Origin: Bacteroidales bacterium Bact_09
GTDB taxonomy: Bacteria; Bacteroidota; Bacteroidia; Bacteroidales; UBA932
Assembly (NCBI GenBank): GCA_001603455.1
Contig: LUZA01000025.1
Coordinates: 1 to 64,000 of the forward strand
Direction of reading: 5' to 3'
Length of the DNA: 64,000 nt
Position 1 is the stretch's first letter. Every line of letters starts with the position of its first letter. The notes under the pieces are model-generated. The model was given only the letters and a program-made list of their open reading frames with translations, ran no database searches and was not told the origin of the DNA. The translations under genes and the position numbers were made by a program. Positions 1 through 10,423 of this stretch are shown here, piece after piece.

Positions 1-4
1 CATT

Positions 5-400
5 ATGACTGATCCAATAGCAGATTATCTGACAAGGATTCGTAATGCGGTGACAGCAGGACATAAGATCGTAGAGATTCCCGCGTCGAAAGTGAAAATG
101 GAACTCACCCGTATTTTACACGAAAAGGGTTATATTCTCAGTTACAGGATTGAAGAAGGGAAACCCTCAAACACCATTAAGATTGCCCTGAAATACCATC
201 CCGAGACAAAACGCCCGGCTATTAAGAAGCTTATTCGCGTTTCAAGTCCCGGTTTGCGTCGTTATACCAGCGTGGACAAAATGCCCCGTGTTTTGAACGG
301 CCTGGGTATTGCAATCATATCTTCATCAAAAGGCATTATCACCGACAAGGAAGCCAAAACGCTGAACGTGGGCGGTGAGATCATGTGTTACGTATATTAA
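5..400 (+). CDS. rpsH: 30S ribosomal protein S8
   Basis: MTDPIADYLTRIRNA start and S8 C-terminus; ribosomal operon context. Confidence 0.98.
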   Translation: MTDPIADYLTRIRNAVTAGHKIVEIPASKVKMELTRILHEKGYILSYRIEEGKPSNTIKIALKYHPETKRPAIKKLIRVSSPGLRRYTSVDKMPRVLNGLGIAIISSSKGIITDKEAKTLNVGGEIMCYVY

Positions 401-411
401 TTTAAAATAAT

Positions 412-972
412 ATGTCACGAATAGGAAAACTCCCTGTAAACCTGCCAAAGGGTGTGAGCGTTCAAGTAGGCTCGGACAATTTGGTTACGGTGAAAGGCCC
501 TCTCGGAGAACTGAAACAGAAAGTGGATCCGGACATCAAGGTGTCAATAGAGGGAACAGAGCTTAATCTGGAACGTCCTACCGATCAGCCACGCCACAGG
601 TCCCTGCACGGTCTGTACCGTGCCCTGATACACAACATGGTCGTTGGTGTTTCAACGGGTTTCTCCATTAAGCAGGAATTGGTAGGCGTGGGATACCGCG
701 TTGAAGCTAAAGGACAAATGCTGGAATTCAATCTGGGTTATTCCCACGATATCCATTTCATGCTGCCTAACGAAGTTAAGGCTTCGGTTGAGATAGCCCG
801 TAAGGGTGCCAACCCGGTTTTGACACTTACGAGTTGCGACAAACAGCTGCTGGGAACAGTTGCTGCCAAGATCCGCTCGCTGCGTGCTCCTGAACCGTAT
901 AAAGGCAAGGGTATCAAGTTTATGGGCGAACAAATTCGTCGCAAAGCCGGAAAATCGGCAGGAGCTAAATAG
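412..972 (+). CDS. rplF: 50S ribosomal protein L6
   Basis: MSRIGKLPV...KGPLGEL; context. Confidence 0.98.
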   Translation: MSRIGKLPVNLPKGVSVQVGSDNLVTVKGPLGELKQKVDPDIKVSIEGTELNLERPTDQPRHRSLHGLYRALIHNMVVGVSTGFSIKQELVGVGYRVEAKGQMLEFNLGYSHDIHFMLPNEVKASVEIARKGANPVLTLTSCDKQLLGTVAAKIRSLRAPEPYKGKGIKFMGEQIRRKAGKSAGAK

Positions 973-986
973 TAGGAGATGAAATT

Positions 987-1349
987 ATGGCTTTAACAAA
1001 ACAAGCAAGAAAACAACGGATCAAATATCGCATTCGCAAGCGTGTTTCCGGAACTCCCGAACGTCCCAGAATGGCCGTTTACAGGAGCAATAAGCAGATA
1101 TACGTACAACTGATAGATGATATTAACGGGGTCACCCTGGCACAGGCATCTTCTAAAGATGCTTCCCTGGCAGAAGAGCTTAAAGGCAAAAAACCTGTGC
1201 AGATAGCTGCGTTGGTCGGCAGGCTGACTGCAGAGCGTGCCAAAGAAAAGAGTATCACCATGGTTTCTTTTGATCGCGGCGGATATCTCTATCACGGACG
1301 AGTTAAAAGTTTAGCAGATGCCGCCAGAGAAGGCGGTCTTAAATTCTAA
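987..1349 (+). CDS. rplR: 50S ribosomal protein L18
   Basis: [19 protein letters not shown]...[26 protein letters not shown]. Confidence 0.98.
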   Translation: MALTKQARKQRIKYRIRKRVSGTPERPRMAVYRSNKQIYVQLIDDINGVTLAQASSKDASLAEELKGKKPVQIAALVGRLTAERAKEKSITMVSFDRGGYLYHGRVKSLADAAREGGLKF

Positions 1350-1356
1350 TACGGAT

Positions 1357-1875
1357 ATGGCAAAGATCAGAGCAAAAAAAATAAAAGCCACGGACCTTGA
1401 ATTAAAAGACCGTCTTGTGGCCATTCAGCGAGTCACTAAGGTAACAAAGGGAGGCCGGAATTTCAGTTTCGCCGCCATTGTTGTTGTCGGTGATGAAAAA
1501 GGAGTAGTGGGATATGGTCTGGGAAAGGCCGGAGAGGTAGCCTCGGCTATATCCAAGGGTATTGAGGACGCTAAAAAGAATCTGTATCGTATACCCCTGA
1601 ACAAAGAGACCATTCCTCATGAAATGGAAGCCAAGTTTGGCGGTGCCAGGGTATTTATGAAACCTGCAGCCCCCGGATCGGGTGTGATCGCGGGAGGTGC
1701 TATGCGTGCCGTGTTTGAATCTGTGGGCGTACACGATGTTCTGGCCAAGTCCATGGGCTCGTCAAATCCCCATAATCTGGTCAAAGCAACCATACATGCT
1801 TTGCTGGAAATGCGTGACGCTTACCAGGTAGCGGGTGTGCGTGGTGTCAAGATGGAAAAGGTCTTTAACGGATAA
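1357..1875 (+). CDS. rpsE: 30S ribosomal protein S5
   Basis: S5 motifs ([19 protein letters not shown]); start moved from ORF-track 1318 to ATG 1357, downstream of the rplR stop. Confidence 0.97.
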   Translation: MAKIRAKKIKATDLELKDRLVAIQRVTKVTKGGRNFSFAAIVVVGDEKGVVGYGLGKAGEVASAISKGIEDAKKNLYRIPLNKETIPHEMEAKFGGARVFMKPAAPGSGVIAGGAMRAVFESVGVHDVLAKSMGSSNPHNLVKATIHALLEMRDAYQVAGVRGVKMEKVFNG

Positions 1876-1887
1876 GGAGAAGAAATT

Positions 1888-2070
1888 ATGGAAGTATGGA
1901 AAATCACCCAGGTCAAGAGCAGCAATTCCGCTACTAAGCGCCAGGTGGCCACTTTGGCCTCTCTGGGAATCCGCAGGATAAACCATTCTGTTGAGAAGGA
2001 AGTCAATCCTGTCATCAGGGGGATGGTTGAAAAAGTACGTCATTTAGTGACTGTCGAAGAAGTAAAGTAA
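1888..2070 (+). CDS. rpmD: 50S ribosomal protein L30
   Basis: 60 aa, L30-like KITQVKS...KRQVATLASLGIRRINHSVE. Confidence 0.96.
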   Translation: MEVWKITQVKSSNSATKRQVATLASLGIRRINHSVEKEVNPVIRGMVEKVRHLVTVEEVK

Positions 2071-2083
2071 AGGAGGAAACAAA

Positions 2084-2533
2084 ATGAACTTATCAAATTT
2101 GAAACCTGCAGAAGGGTCCGTTTCCAAAAGAAAACGCATAGGTCGCGGAGAAGGATCAGGGAGAGGAGGAACATCTACACGCGGACATAAAGGCGCCCAG
2201 TCGCGTTCCGGGTATTCCCGCAAACCCGGTTTTGAAGGAGGTCAGATGCCTTTGCAGCGTCGTCTTCCCAAATTCGGATTCAAAAACAGGAACCGCGTAG
2301 AGTACAAGGCCATCAACCTTTCCACTTTACAGGCACTTTATGATAAAACAGGGATTGGTGATATAGATGTGAATACATTGTGTGAGGCCGGTTTGGTATC
2401 CAGAAATGATCTGGTCAAGATCCTGGCAAAAGGTGAATTAAATATCAAACTGAATGTTACGGCTCACGGTTTTTCCCAAAAGGCGAAAGAAGCTATTGAA
2501 GCAAAAGAGGGGAAGATTGCAGTTATTGAATAA
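2084..2533 (+). CDS. rplO: 50S ribosomal protein L15
   Basis: MNLSNLKPAEGS...RIGRGEGSGRGGTSTRGHKGAQSRSG. Confidence 0.98.
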   Translation: MNLSNLKPAEGSVSKRKRIGRGEGSGRGGTSTRGHKGAQSRSGYSRKPGFEGGQMPLQRRLPKFGFKNRNRVEYKAINLSTLQALYDKTGIGDIDVNTLCEAGLVSRNDLVKILAKGELNIKLNVTAHGFSQKAKEAIEAKEGKIAVIE

Positions 2534-2552
2534 CCCAGAATATGCCTGACCA

Positions 2553-3872
2553 ATGAAAAAACTGATAGAAACCATAAAGAACATTTTTAAGATTGAAGAA
2601 CTGCGTAAGCGGATCGTATATACTGTATCGCTTCTTCTGATCTACAGGTTGGGCAGCTTTGTAGTCCTGCCGGGAATAGATCCCATGCAGTTGAGCAATT
2701 TGCGGGCACAGGCTTCCGGGGGTCTGGTTGGATTGTTAAACATGTTTTCGGGCGGAGCTTTCGGAAATGCATCAATTTTTGCACTGGGAGTAATGCCTTA
2801 CATCTCTGCCTCCATAGTAATCCAGCTTTTAGGGATCATGATTCCGTATTTTCAGAGAATGCAGAGGGAAGGTGAAAGCGGCCACCGGAAGATGAACCAG
2901 TGGACCCGTTATCTGACCATCGTGATCCTCGCTCTGCAAGGACCTGCATACCTAACCAACTTGCATGCACAGCTCCCCGATTCGGCATTCCTGCTGAGCG
3001 GTTTTTCATTCAACTTGTTTGCCACTATCGTGCTCATAGGCGGGACCATGTTCATCATGTGGCTGGGAGAAAGGATAACCGACCGCGGACTGGGAAACGG
3101 TATTTCGCTCATCATTATGGTCGGTATTGTGGCACGTCTGCCATTTGCCTTTGTTGCAGAGGCTGGTGACCGCATGTCTCAGTCTTCCGGAGGCCTTCTG
3201 ATGCTTGTGGTCGAACTGATAGTCCTGTTCTTCATCTTTATCGCCTCCATCGCTTTGGTACAGGGAGTACGAAAGGTCCCGGTTCAATATGCAAAGCGCA
3301 TAGTAGGTAATAAGCAATATGGGGGTGTGCGGCAGTATATCCCCTTGAAGATCAATGCCGCAGGTGTTATGCCCATCATTTTTGCACAGGCCCTCATGTT
3401 GTTTCCCATGATATTCGCCAGCTTTGACGCCACCCGCGGTTTTGCAGCTGTTATGAGCAATATGCAGGGTTTTTGGTATAACTTTGTATTTTTTATACTT
3501 GTAGTGGCTTTTACCTATTTTTACACGGCCGTAACGGTTAATCCCACCAATATGGCCGATGACATGAAGAAGAACGGAGGTTTTATTCCCGGAGTTAAAC
3601 CCGGAAAGAAAACAGCCGAGTATATAGACAGCGTTATGTCCCGCATTACCCTGCCCGGGTCTATCTTCCTGGGTCTTGTGGCCATAATGCCTGTTTTTGC
3701 CCGGATGATGGGAGTCAACATGCAGTTTGCTCAGTTTTACGGAGGCACATCGCTGCTGATCCTTGTAGGTGTGATACTTGATACGCTGCAGCAGATAGAG
3801 AGCCATCTTCTGATGCGTCACTACGACGGATTGATGAAAACAGGAAGGCTGAAAGGCCGTTCTAATATGTAA
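2553..3872 (+). CDS. secY: Preprotein translocase subunit SecY
   Basis: 10-TM SecY; GERITDRGLGNGISLIIMVGI; operon context. Confidence 0.98.
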   Translation: MKKLIETIKNIFKIEELRKRIVYTVSLLLIYRLGSFVVLPGIDPMQLSNLRAQASGGLVGLLNMFSGGAFGNASIFALGVMPYISASIVIQLLGIMIPYFQRMQREGESGHRKMNQWTRYLTIVILALQGPAYLTNLHAQLPDSAFLLSGFSFNLFATIVLIGGTMFIMWLGERITDRGLGNGISLIIMVGIVARLPFAFVAEAGDRMSQSSGGLLMLVVELIVLFFIFIASIALVQGVRKVPVQYAKRIVGNKQYGGVRQYIPLKINAAGVMPIIFAQALMLFPMIFASFDATRGFAAVMSNMQGFWYNFVFFILVVAFTYFYTAVTVNPTNMADDMKKNGGFIPGVKPGKKTAEYIDSVMSRITLPGSIFLGLVAIMPVFARMMGVNMQFAQFYGGTSLLILVGVILDTLQQIESHLLMRHYDGLMKTGRLKGRSNM

Positions 3873-3900
3873 GACCCGGAATTAAATAGTTCTTTGTTTT

Positions 3901-4677
3901 ATGAATATTTCGAAAACCGAAGAAGAGATTGCGCTTATGCGTGAAAATGGGATGCTGGTCTCCAGAACCCTTGCGGAAGTTGGCAGGCATATTGAACCGG
4001 GAATTACCACCGGGAAACTCAATGACATTGCAGAAGCCTTCATTCGTGATCATGGAGCAGTGCCCGCTTTTCTCGGATACAACGGTTTTCCCTACTCCCT
4101 CTGTATCTCTGTCAATTCAGTAGTAGTTCACGGGTTTCCCGGTGACTACCGTCTGCAGGAAGGAGATATCGTGTCCATAGATTGCGGAACAAAGTATAAG
4201 GGTTTTTTTGGGGACTCGGCCTACACTTTTGGAGTGGGAAAAGTTTCCAGAGCGGCTGAACTCCTTATGCGAACAACTCGTGAATCGCTTTTTAGGGGGA
4301 TCGGGCAGGCTATAGCCGGTAAACGCATTGGCGATATCGGCGCTGCTGTCCAAACGTATGTAGAACAACACGGCTTTTCCGTGGTTAGGGAGATGGTGGG
4401 TCATGGTATCGGCACCAGGCTTCATGAAAAACCAGATGTGCCTAATTATGGCAGGCCCGGTCAGGGTAAACAGCTGGAAGAAGGAATGGTCTTGTGTATA
4501 GAACCTATGATCAATGAAGGAGGTAGAGGAGTGTACATGGAACGTGACGGTTGGACACTCAGGACAGCAGACAACAGGAATTCGGCCCATTATGAACTGA
4601 CAGTGGCTGTTCGCAAGGGGAATGCCGAACTCTTGTCAACTTTTGCCTTCATTGAAGGCGAAAATATACGGAAATAA
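3901..4677 (+). CDS. map: Type I methionine aminopeptidase
   Basis: MAP motifs GHGIGTRLHEKPDVPNYG, EEGMVLCIEPM; adjacent to secY/infA. Confidence 0.97.
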   Translation: MNISKTEEEIALMRENGMLVSRTLAEVGRHIEPGITTGKLNDIAEAFIRDHGAVPAFLGYNGFPYSLCISVNSVVVHGFPGDYRLQEGDIVSIDCGTKYKGFFGDSAYTFGVGKVSRAAELLMRTTRESLFRGIGQAIAGKRIGDIGAAVQTYVEQHGFSVVREMVGHGIGTRLHEKPDVPNYGRPGQGKQLEEGMVLCIEPMINEGGRGVYMERDGWTLRTADNRNSAHYELTVAVRKGNAELLSTFAFIEGENIRK

Positions 4678-4697
4678 GATGATTAAGGATTAACAAA

Positions 4698-4916
4698 ATG
4701 CCCAAACAATCTGCAATTGAAAAAGAAGGTGTGATAATTGAAGCCCTGTCTAATGCTATGTTCCGCGTAGAACTGGACAACGGGCATGTTATTATTGCGC
4801 ACATATCGGGAAAAATGAGGATGCACTACATCCGCATTTTGCCCGGGGACAGGGTTCGGGTAGAAATGTCTCCCTATGATCTTACTAAAGGTCGCATAAC
4901 CTTTAGGTATAAGTAA
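4698..4916 (+). CDS. infA: Translation initiation factor IF-1
   Basis: 72 aa; [47 protein letters not shown]. Confidence 0.98.
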   Translation: MPKQSAIEKEGVIIEALSNAMFRVELDNGHVIIAHISGKMRMHYIRILPGDRVRVEMSPYDLTKGRITFRYK

Positions 4917-4937
4917 TTATTATTAAAGATTACTACA

Positions 4938-5054
4938 ATGAAAGTGAAAGCATCCGTTAAAAAGCGCAGCGATGATTGTAAAATCGTAAGACGTAAGGGA
5001 CGTCTGTACGTGATTTGCAAAAAGAACCCTAAGTTCAAGATGCGCCAGGGATAA
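4938..5054 (+). CDS. rpmJ: 50S ribosomal protein L36
   Basis: Read directly from sequence, too short for the ORF track: [38 protein letters not shown]. Confidence 0.96.
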   Translation: MKVKASVKKRSDDCKIVRRKGRLYVICKKNPKFKMRQG

Positions 5055-5083
5055 AATCAGTAAATAAAAAAGTATTATAGATT

Positions 5084-5461
5084 ATGGCACGAATAGCCGG
5101 TGTTGACTTACCCAATAACAAGCGCGGAGAAATAGGACTAACCTATATCTACGGAATCGGTCGCAGTTCTGCCCGGACCATCCTGTCCAGGGCCGGGATC
5201 GACCTTGACATCAAAGTGAAGGATTGGAATGACGATCAGATCGCAGCCATCCGTTCGCTGATAACGGAGGGATATAAGATTGAAGGAGAGCTTCGTTCCT
5301 CTGTACAAATGAACATTAAAAGGCTGATGGATATCGGTTGCTACAGGGGCATCCGTCATCGTCTGGGACTACCTGTACGCGGACAAACAACCAAGAATAA
5401 TGCCCGTACACGCAAAGGTCGGAAGAAAACGGTCGCCAATAAGAAGAAAGCAACCAAATAA
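5084..5461 (+). CDS. rpsM: 30S ribosomal protein S13
   Basis: [48 protein letters not shown]. Confidence 0.98.
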   Translation: MARIAGVDLPNNKRGEIGLTYIYGIGRSSARTILSRAGIDLDIKVKDWNDDQIAAIRSLITEGYKIEGELRSSVQMNIKRLMDIGCYRGIRHRLGLPVRGQTTKNNARTRKGRKKTVANKKKATK

Positions 5462-5472
5462 CAACTCAGATT

Positions 5473-5865
5473 ATGGCAAAAAAATCAAATACATCCAACA
5501 AGAAGAAAGTAGTTAAAGTGGATGCTTACGGGCAGGCCCATATTTCTTCAACATTCAATAACGTGATTGTGACCCTTGCCAACAGCGAAGGGCAGGTTAT
5601 CAGTTGGTCTTCCGCCGGAAAGATGGGATTCCGCGGTTCCAAGAAGAACACCCCTTATGCTGCCCAAACGGCTGCGGCGGATTGCGCCAAAATAGCCTAT
5701 GATCTGGGACTGCGCAAGGTCAAGGCCTATGTAAAAGGACCGGGATCTGGCCGTGAATCTGCCATTCGCACCATCCACGGAGCCGGTATAGAAGTTACCG
5801 AAATAGTTGATGTAACCCCGCTTCCCCATAACGGATGTCGTCCCAAAGGACGCCGCAGGGTATAG
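5473..5865 (+). CDS. rpsK: 30S ribosomal protein S11
   Basis: [14 protein letters not shown]...[15 protein letters not shown]. Confidence 0.98.
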   Translation: MAKKSNTSNKKKVVKVDAYGQAHISSTFNNVIVTLANSEGQVISWSSAGKMGFRGSKKNTPYAAQTAAADCAKIAYDLGLRKVKAYVKGPGSGRESAIRTIHGAGIEVTEIVDVTPLPHNGCRPKGRRRV

Positions 5866-5901
5866 CAAGGTATAATTGTTGATCACTAAAACAGAAAAAA
5901 G

Positions 5902-6507
5902 ATGGCAAGATATACAGGCCCAAAGACCAAGATAGCCCGTAAATTTGGAGAACCTATTTACGGGCCTGACAAAAATTTTGAACGTAAGAGTCATCCTCCC
6001 GGACAGCACGGGATGATGAAGAAACGTAAAAAAACATCTGAATACGGCATCCAGCTGAAAGAAAAGCAGAAAGTAAAATACACTTACGGGGTTTTGGAAC
6101 GCCAGTTCCATAATCTATTTGAAAAAGCGTCTTCTATGAAGGGACGTAAGGGTGAAAATTTGTTGCTTTTATTGGAGAGCCGTTTGGACAACATCGTTTT
6201 TCGTCTGGGAATTGCTCCTTCAAGGCCGGCTGCACGCCAACTGGTAACACACCGTCATATAACAGTTGACGGAAAGGTATGCAATATACCTTCAACCCTG
6301 ATCCGTCCCGGATCCATAGTGGCTGTAAGGGAGCGTTCCAAGAATCTCGAAATCATTCAGGACAACATATCTCGCACGGTGAGCAAATATGCCTGGATAG
6401 AATGGGACGCAGCTTCGGTATCGGGTAAGTTTTTGAACTTTCCTGACAGGACCGAAATCCCTGAACCCATCAATGAGCAATTAATTGTGGAGTTGTACTC
6501 CAAGTAA
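5902..6507 (+). CDS. rpsD: 30S ribosomal protein S4
   Basis: [20 protein letters not shown]4 domain [14 protein letters not shown]. Confidence 0.98.
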   Translation: MARYTGPKTKIARKFGEPIYGPDKNFERKSHPPGQHGMMKKRKKTSEYGIQLKEKQKVKYTYGVLERQFHNLFEKASSMKGRKGENLLLLLESRLDNIVFRLGIAPSRPAARQLVTHRHITVDGKVCNIPSTLIRPGSIVAVRERSKNLEIIQDNISRTVSKYAWIEWDAASVSGKFLNFPDRTEIPEPINEQLIVELYSK

Positions 6508-6522
6508 TCTTAAATTTTTACA

Positions 6523-7545
6523 ATGGCCATTTTAGCATTTCAAAAACCCGATAAAGTCATTATGCTCGAGGCTACCGATACGTTTGGACGTTTTGAGTTC
6601 CGTCCCCTGGAACCCGGATACGCAACAACTATCGGGAATGCACTCCGCAGAATATTATTATCCTCATTGGAAGGATACGCACTGACATACGTCAGGATTG
6701 ATGGTGTTGAACACGAATTTGCGACCATCCCCGGAGTGATGGAAAATGTGGTGGACATCGTTCTTAACCTGAAACAGGTGCGATTCAAAAGAATGATAGA
6801 AGGTGTGGATGAAGAAACGGTCAGGGTTACGGTTAAAGGAAAGGAGACTTTTATTGCCGGCGATATCTCCAGGCAGTTATCTTCCTTCAAGGTCCTCAAC
6901 TCAGACTTTGTAATATGCAATATGAATCCCTCGGTCACCCTTTCCATGGAGCTCCATATTGGTAAGGGACGTGGTTACGTCCCGGCAGAAGAGAACAGGA
7001 TAGAAAATGCTCCCTTTGGGTTGATTGCCATGGATGCCATTTACACGCCCATAAAGAATGTGAACTATTCCATGGAGTATTGGCGCGTGGAACAAAAGAC
7101 TGACTACGAAAAGCTCACCCTCGAGGTGACCACTGACGGCTCTATTCATCCAAAAGATGCCCTGAAAGAAGCTGCAAAGATCCTGATACATCATTTCATG
7201 CTTTTTTCCGATGAACGTATCAGTCTGGAACTTCCGCAGAAAGATGTGAGTTCCGAACTGGATGAGGAATCCCTCCGGATGCGCCAGCTCCTGCTGACAA
7301 AACTCTCGGATATGGAACTTTCTGTAAGGGCACTCAACTGTCTGAAGGCTGCCGAGATAGAAACGTTTGCAGATTTGGTCTCGGTGCCGCGTCATGAATT
7401 GATGAAATTCCGCAATTTTGGAAAAAAGTCACTGAACGAGGTTGATATGCTTATGGAGCGTCTGGATCTCTCTTTTGGAATAGACGTTACAAAGTACAAT
7501 ATTGAAAAGAAAGTAAAGAAATATGAGACACAGAAAGAAAATTAA
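6523..7545 (+). CDS. rpoA: DNA-directed RNA polymerase subunit alpha
   Basis: [18 protein letters not shown]; alpha-[13 protein letters not shown]. Confidence 0.98.
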   Translation: MAILAFQKPDKVIMLEATDTFGRFEFRPLEPGYATTIGNALRRILLSSLEGYALTYVRIDGVEHEFATIPGVMENVVDIVLNLKQVRFKRMIEGVDEETVRVTVKGKETFIAGDISRQLSSFKVLNSDFVICNMNPSVTLSMELHIGKGRGYVPAEENRIENAPFGLIAMDAIYTPIKNVNYSMEYWRVEQKTDYEKLTLEVTTDGSIHPKDALKEAAKILIHHFMLFSDERISLELPQKDVSSELDEESLRMRQLLLTKLSDMELSVRALNCLKAAEIETFADLVSVPRHELMKFRNFGKKSLNEVDMLMERLDLSFGIDVTKYNIEKKVKKYETQKEN

Positions 7546-8083
7546 CCACCTGGGACGCAAAGCCGGACACCGCAAGGCCATGTTGGCCAACATGGCATCG
7601 TCTCTTATACTTCATAAGCGCATCGAGACTACCGTAGCCAAAGCCAAAGCGTTGCGCGTCTATGTAGAGCCGCTGATTACCAAATCTAAAAACGATACAA
7701 CACATTCGCGCCGTACTGTCTTTTCATATCTAAAGGACAAGCATGCCGTAAACGAACTTTTCCGCGTTGTGGCACCTAAGGTAACAGAACGTCCGGGAGG
7801 TTATACACGCATACTTAAAACAGGGTTCCGTGCAGGTGATGCAGCCGATATGGCAATGATAGAACTGGTCGATTTCAATGAACTGGCATTGGCCGGGACC
7901 ACAAAAAAAGAAGAAAAGAAAACCACCCGACGCAGCCGCTCAAAAACTTCAAGGGCGAAGACAGAAGCAAAACCTGCCACTGAACAGGTACCGGCAGAAA
8001 AAGCTGCCCCGGAAGAAACGCCGCAGGAAGAACCGGTTACCGAAGAAGTTCCTAATGTTACTTCTGAGGAAAAACCAGAGTAA
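7523..8083 (+). CDS. rplQ: 50S ribosomal protein L17 with C-terminal Pro/Glu/Ala-rich extension
   Basis: [29 protein letters not shown]; tail [30 protein letters not shown]. Confidence 0.97.
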   Translation: MRHRKKINHLGRKAGHRKAMLANMASSLILHKRIETTVAKAKALRVYVEPLITKSKNDTTHSRRTVFSYLKDKHAVNELFRVVAPKVTERPGGYTRILKTGFRAGDAADMAMIELVDFNELALAGTTKKEEKKTTRRSRSKTSRAKTEAKPATEQVPAEKAAPEETPQEEPVTEEVPNVTSEEKPE

Positions 8084-8098
8084 AAAAATAATATATGA

Positions 8099-8134
8099 TG
8101 TTCCCGGGGATATTTTTCTCCGGGAATTTTTTTT
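8099..8134 (+). terminator. Rho-independent terminator of the ribosomal/rpoA operon
   Basis: TTCCCGG-GGATATTTTTCT-CCGGGAA followed by TTTTTTTT. Confidence 0.85.
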
Positions 8135-8148
8135 AAGGCAGGAAGACC

Positions 8149-8156
8149 TATCTTTG
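8149..8156 (+). promoter_or_regulatory. Bacteroidetes-type -7 element TATCTTTG for tgt
   Basis: TATCTTTG, 4 nt before ATG 8161. Confidence 0.6.
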
Positions 8157-8160
8157 TAAG

Positions 8161-9291
8161 ATGAAATTCACCGTAGTGAATACTGACCGGGAAAGCGCGG
8201 CCCGAACTGGAAAGATTTTTACGGGCCACGGGGAAATAGACACTCCCATTTTCATGCCCGTGGGAACGCTTGCTACGGTAAAAGGGCTTTTTCACAAGGA
8301 TTTGAAAGAAGAGGTAAAAGCGCAGATTATCCTGGGAAATACCTATCATCTTTACCTTCGTCCCGGGACAGAAATTATTGGCCAAGCCGGCGGAATCCAC
8401 AAATTTTGCGGATGGGATAAACCGGTATTGACCGATAGCGGCGGATACCAGGTGTTTTCACTGGCTGAAAAAAGAAAACTTTCTTCTAAGGGATATCATT
8501 TTCAATCGCATATTGATGGTTCAAGGCATTTTTTTTCTCCGGAAAACGTTGTAGATATTCAACGGGCCATAGGTGCTGATATTATTATGGCCCTGGATGA
8601 ATGTACACCCGGCGATGCCACGTATGACTATGCGCGTGAATCGTTACTTTTGACACAATGCTGGATGGAAAGGGGGCTGATCCGGTTTCGAACTACTGAC
8701 GGATTATATGGGTACGCACAATCTTTTTTCCCCATAGTTCAAGGATGTGTATATCCCGAACTCCGCCGTCAGGCGGCCGAATACGCAGCTTCCATGAATG
8801 CCGAAGGATATGCCATCGGAGGCCTTTCTGTGGGAGAACCCACAGAGGTAATGTATCAGATGATAGAAACAGTACTCCCTTTTTTGCCCATGGATAAACC
8901 AAGGTATCTGATGGGAGTGGGAACCCCGGCAAATATCCTGGAAGGGATAGCACGGGGAATAGATATGTTCGATTGTGTAATACCTACACGGAACGGCCGT
9001 AACGGGATGCTCTTTACACGTAACGGGATACTGAACATTAAGAACCGGAAATGGGTCAATGACCTTTCTCCGGTAGATCCGGATGGAACATCTTTTGTAG
9101 ACAGAACATATTCCAGGGCTTATCTGCGCCATCTTTTTATGGCAGGAGAAATGCTCGGACCACAGATTGCCAGTCTGCATAATCTGGCGTTTTATTTGCA
9201 GTTGGTCAGGGAAGCGGCCCAACACATAGAACAAAGAGATTTTGTTTCCTGGAAAAATAAGATGATCAAGCGTCTTGAGACAAGACTTTAG
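8161..9291 (+). CDS. tgt: tRNA guanosine(34) transglycosylase
   Basis: MPVGTLATVKGL, ILGNTYHLYLRPG, DSGGYQVFSL, GIDMFDCVIPTRNGRNG. Confidence 0.97.
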   Translation: MKFTVVNTDRESAARTGKIFTGHGEIDTPIFMPVGTLATVKGLFHKDLKEEVKAQIILGNTYHLYLRPGTEIIGQAGGIHKFCGWDKPVLTDSGGYQVFSLAEKRKLSSKGYHFQSHIDGSRHFFSPENVVDIQRAIGADIIMALDECTPGDATYDYARESLLLTQCWMERGLIRFRTTDGLYGYAQSFFPIVQGCVYPELRRQAAEYAASMNAEGYAIGGLSVGEPTEVMYQMIETVLPFLPMDKPRYLMGVGTPANILEGIARGIDMFDCVIPTRNGRNGMLFTRNGILNIKNRKWVNDLSPVDPDGTSFVDRTYSRAYLRHLFMAGEMLGPQIASLHNLAFYLQLVREAAQHIEQRDFVSWKNKMIKRLETRL

Positions 9292-10403
9292 TGCAAGGAA
9301 AAATGAACAGGCGATCCTATAATTTCCATATTACCACTTTGGACAGGTATATTATCCGGAAGTTCATGGGGACGTATTTCTTTGCCATACTGATTATCAT
9401 AGGAATCGTCATAATTTTTGACATAAGTGAAAAGATAGACGACTTTGTGGGCAAAGAGGCACCCCTGCGTGCAATCGTGGTGGACTATTACATGAATTTT
9501 ATCCCTTATTTCATGAATATGTTCTCCCCCCTGTTTGTTTTCATCTCTGTTATTTTCTTTACATCCAAGCTGGCCGGACACAGCGAGATTATAGCCATGT
9601 TAAGCGGAGGCATCAGTTTTGACAGGATCATGTATCCGTATATTCTGTCTGCATTGTTCATAGCCCTTCTGTCACTTGCGCTGAATTGGTTTGTGATACC
9701 GCCGGCAAATAGAAACCGTTTGGCTTTTGAGGAACAGTACCTGAAAACACGAACCGAATACAACCGGAATATCCATTACCAGGTAGAGCCCGATACTTAT
9801 GTCTATATTGAATCATACAATTCCTGGAACAATACGGCCATTCGTTTCACCCTGGAATCATTTCGGGGTAACCAGCTAATATCTAAGCTATCGGCAGAGA
9901 CGGCACGCTGGGATTCCACTACAGGCCGATGGCGTCTGAACGATTACAATATCAGGCGTTTTTCCGATACCACTCATACGGTAGCCTGGGGAAGGCAGCT
10001 CGATACGCTGGTTGATATCACCGGGGCTGATCTGGTCCGCAGGAAGGAATCAGTTGAACAATTCAATCTCAGGCAATTGAACAGGTTTATTGAAACACTG
10101 CGCATGCGTGGTGATGCCAATATTAAGTTTGCGCTTATCCAGAAAAATTCACGGCTTGCCATACCTTTTTCTTCGTTCATACTAACCATAATGGGCGTAG
10201 CTTTGTCTTCCCGCAAAAGAAGGGGCGGAATTGGGCTGAATATTGGGATTGGAATTGCATTGAGTTTTTCTTATATCTTGTTCCTGAGGTTTTCAGAAAT
10301 GTTTGTACATGCCGATGCCTTGCCTCCTGCCATTTCCCTGTGGATACCCAACGTACTTTATGCCCTGATTGCCTTTGTATTGTATCGCCTTGCTCCAAAA
10401 TAA
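9291..10403 (+). CDS. LptF/LptG (YjgP/YjgQ) family permease; ATG 9303 also possible as start
   Basis: LDRYIIRKFMGTYFFAI N-terminus, 6-TM layout, follows tgt. Confidence 0.88.
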   Translation: MQGKMNRRSYNFHITTLDRYIIRKFMGTYFFAILIIIGIVIIFDISEKIDDFVGKEAPLRAIVVDYYMNFIPYFMNMFSPLFVFISVIFFTSKLAGHSEIIAMLSGGISFDRIMYPYILSALFIALLSLALNWFVIPPANRNRLAFEEQYLKTRTEYNRNIHYQVEPDTYVYIESYNSWNNTAIRFTLESFRGNQLISKLSAETARWDSTTGRWRLNDYNIRRFSDTTHTVAWGRQLDTLVDITGADLVRRKESVEQFNLRQLNRFIETLRMRGDANIKFALIQKNSRLAIPFSSFILTIMGVALSSRKRRGGIGLNIGIGIALSFSYILFLRFSEMFVHADALPPAISLWIPNVLYALIAFVLYRLAPK

Positions 10404-10423
10404 TGAAAAAATCTTAATGATAT

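Noticed and set aside
3006-3821. 271-aa antisense ORF opposite secY
   Set aside because: Composition is Cys/His/Lys/Gln-rich shadow translation of a highly conserved gene; no recognisable domain or own start context.
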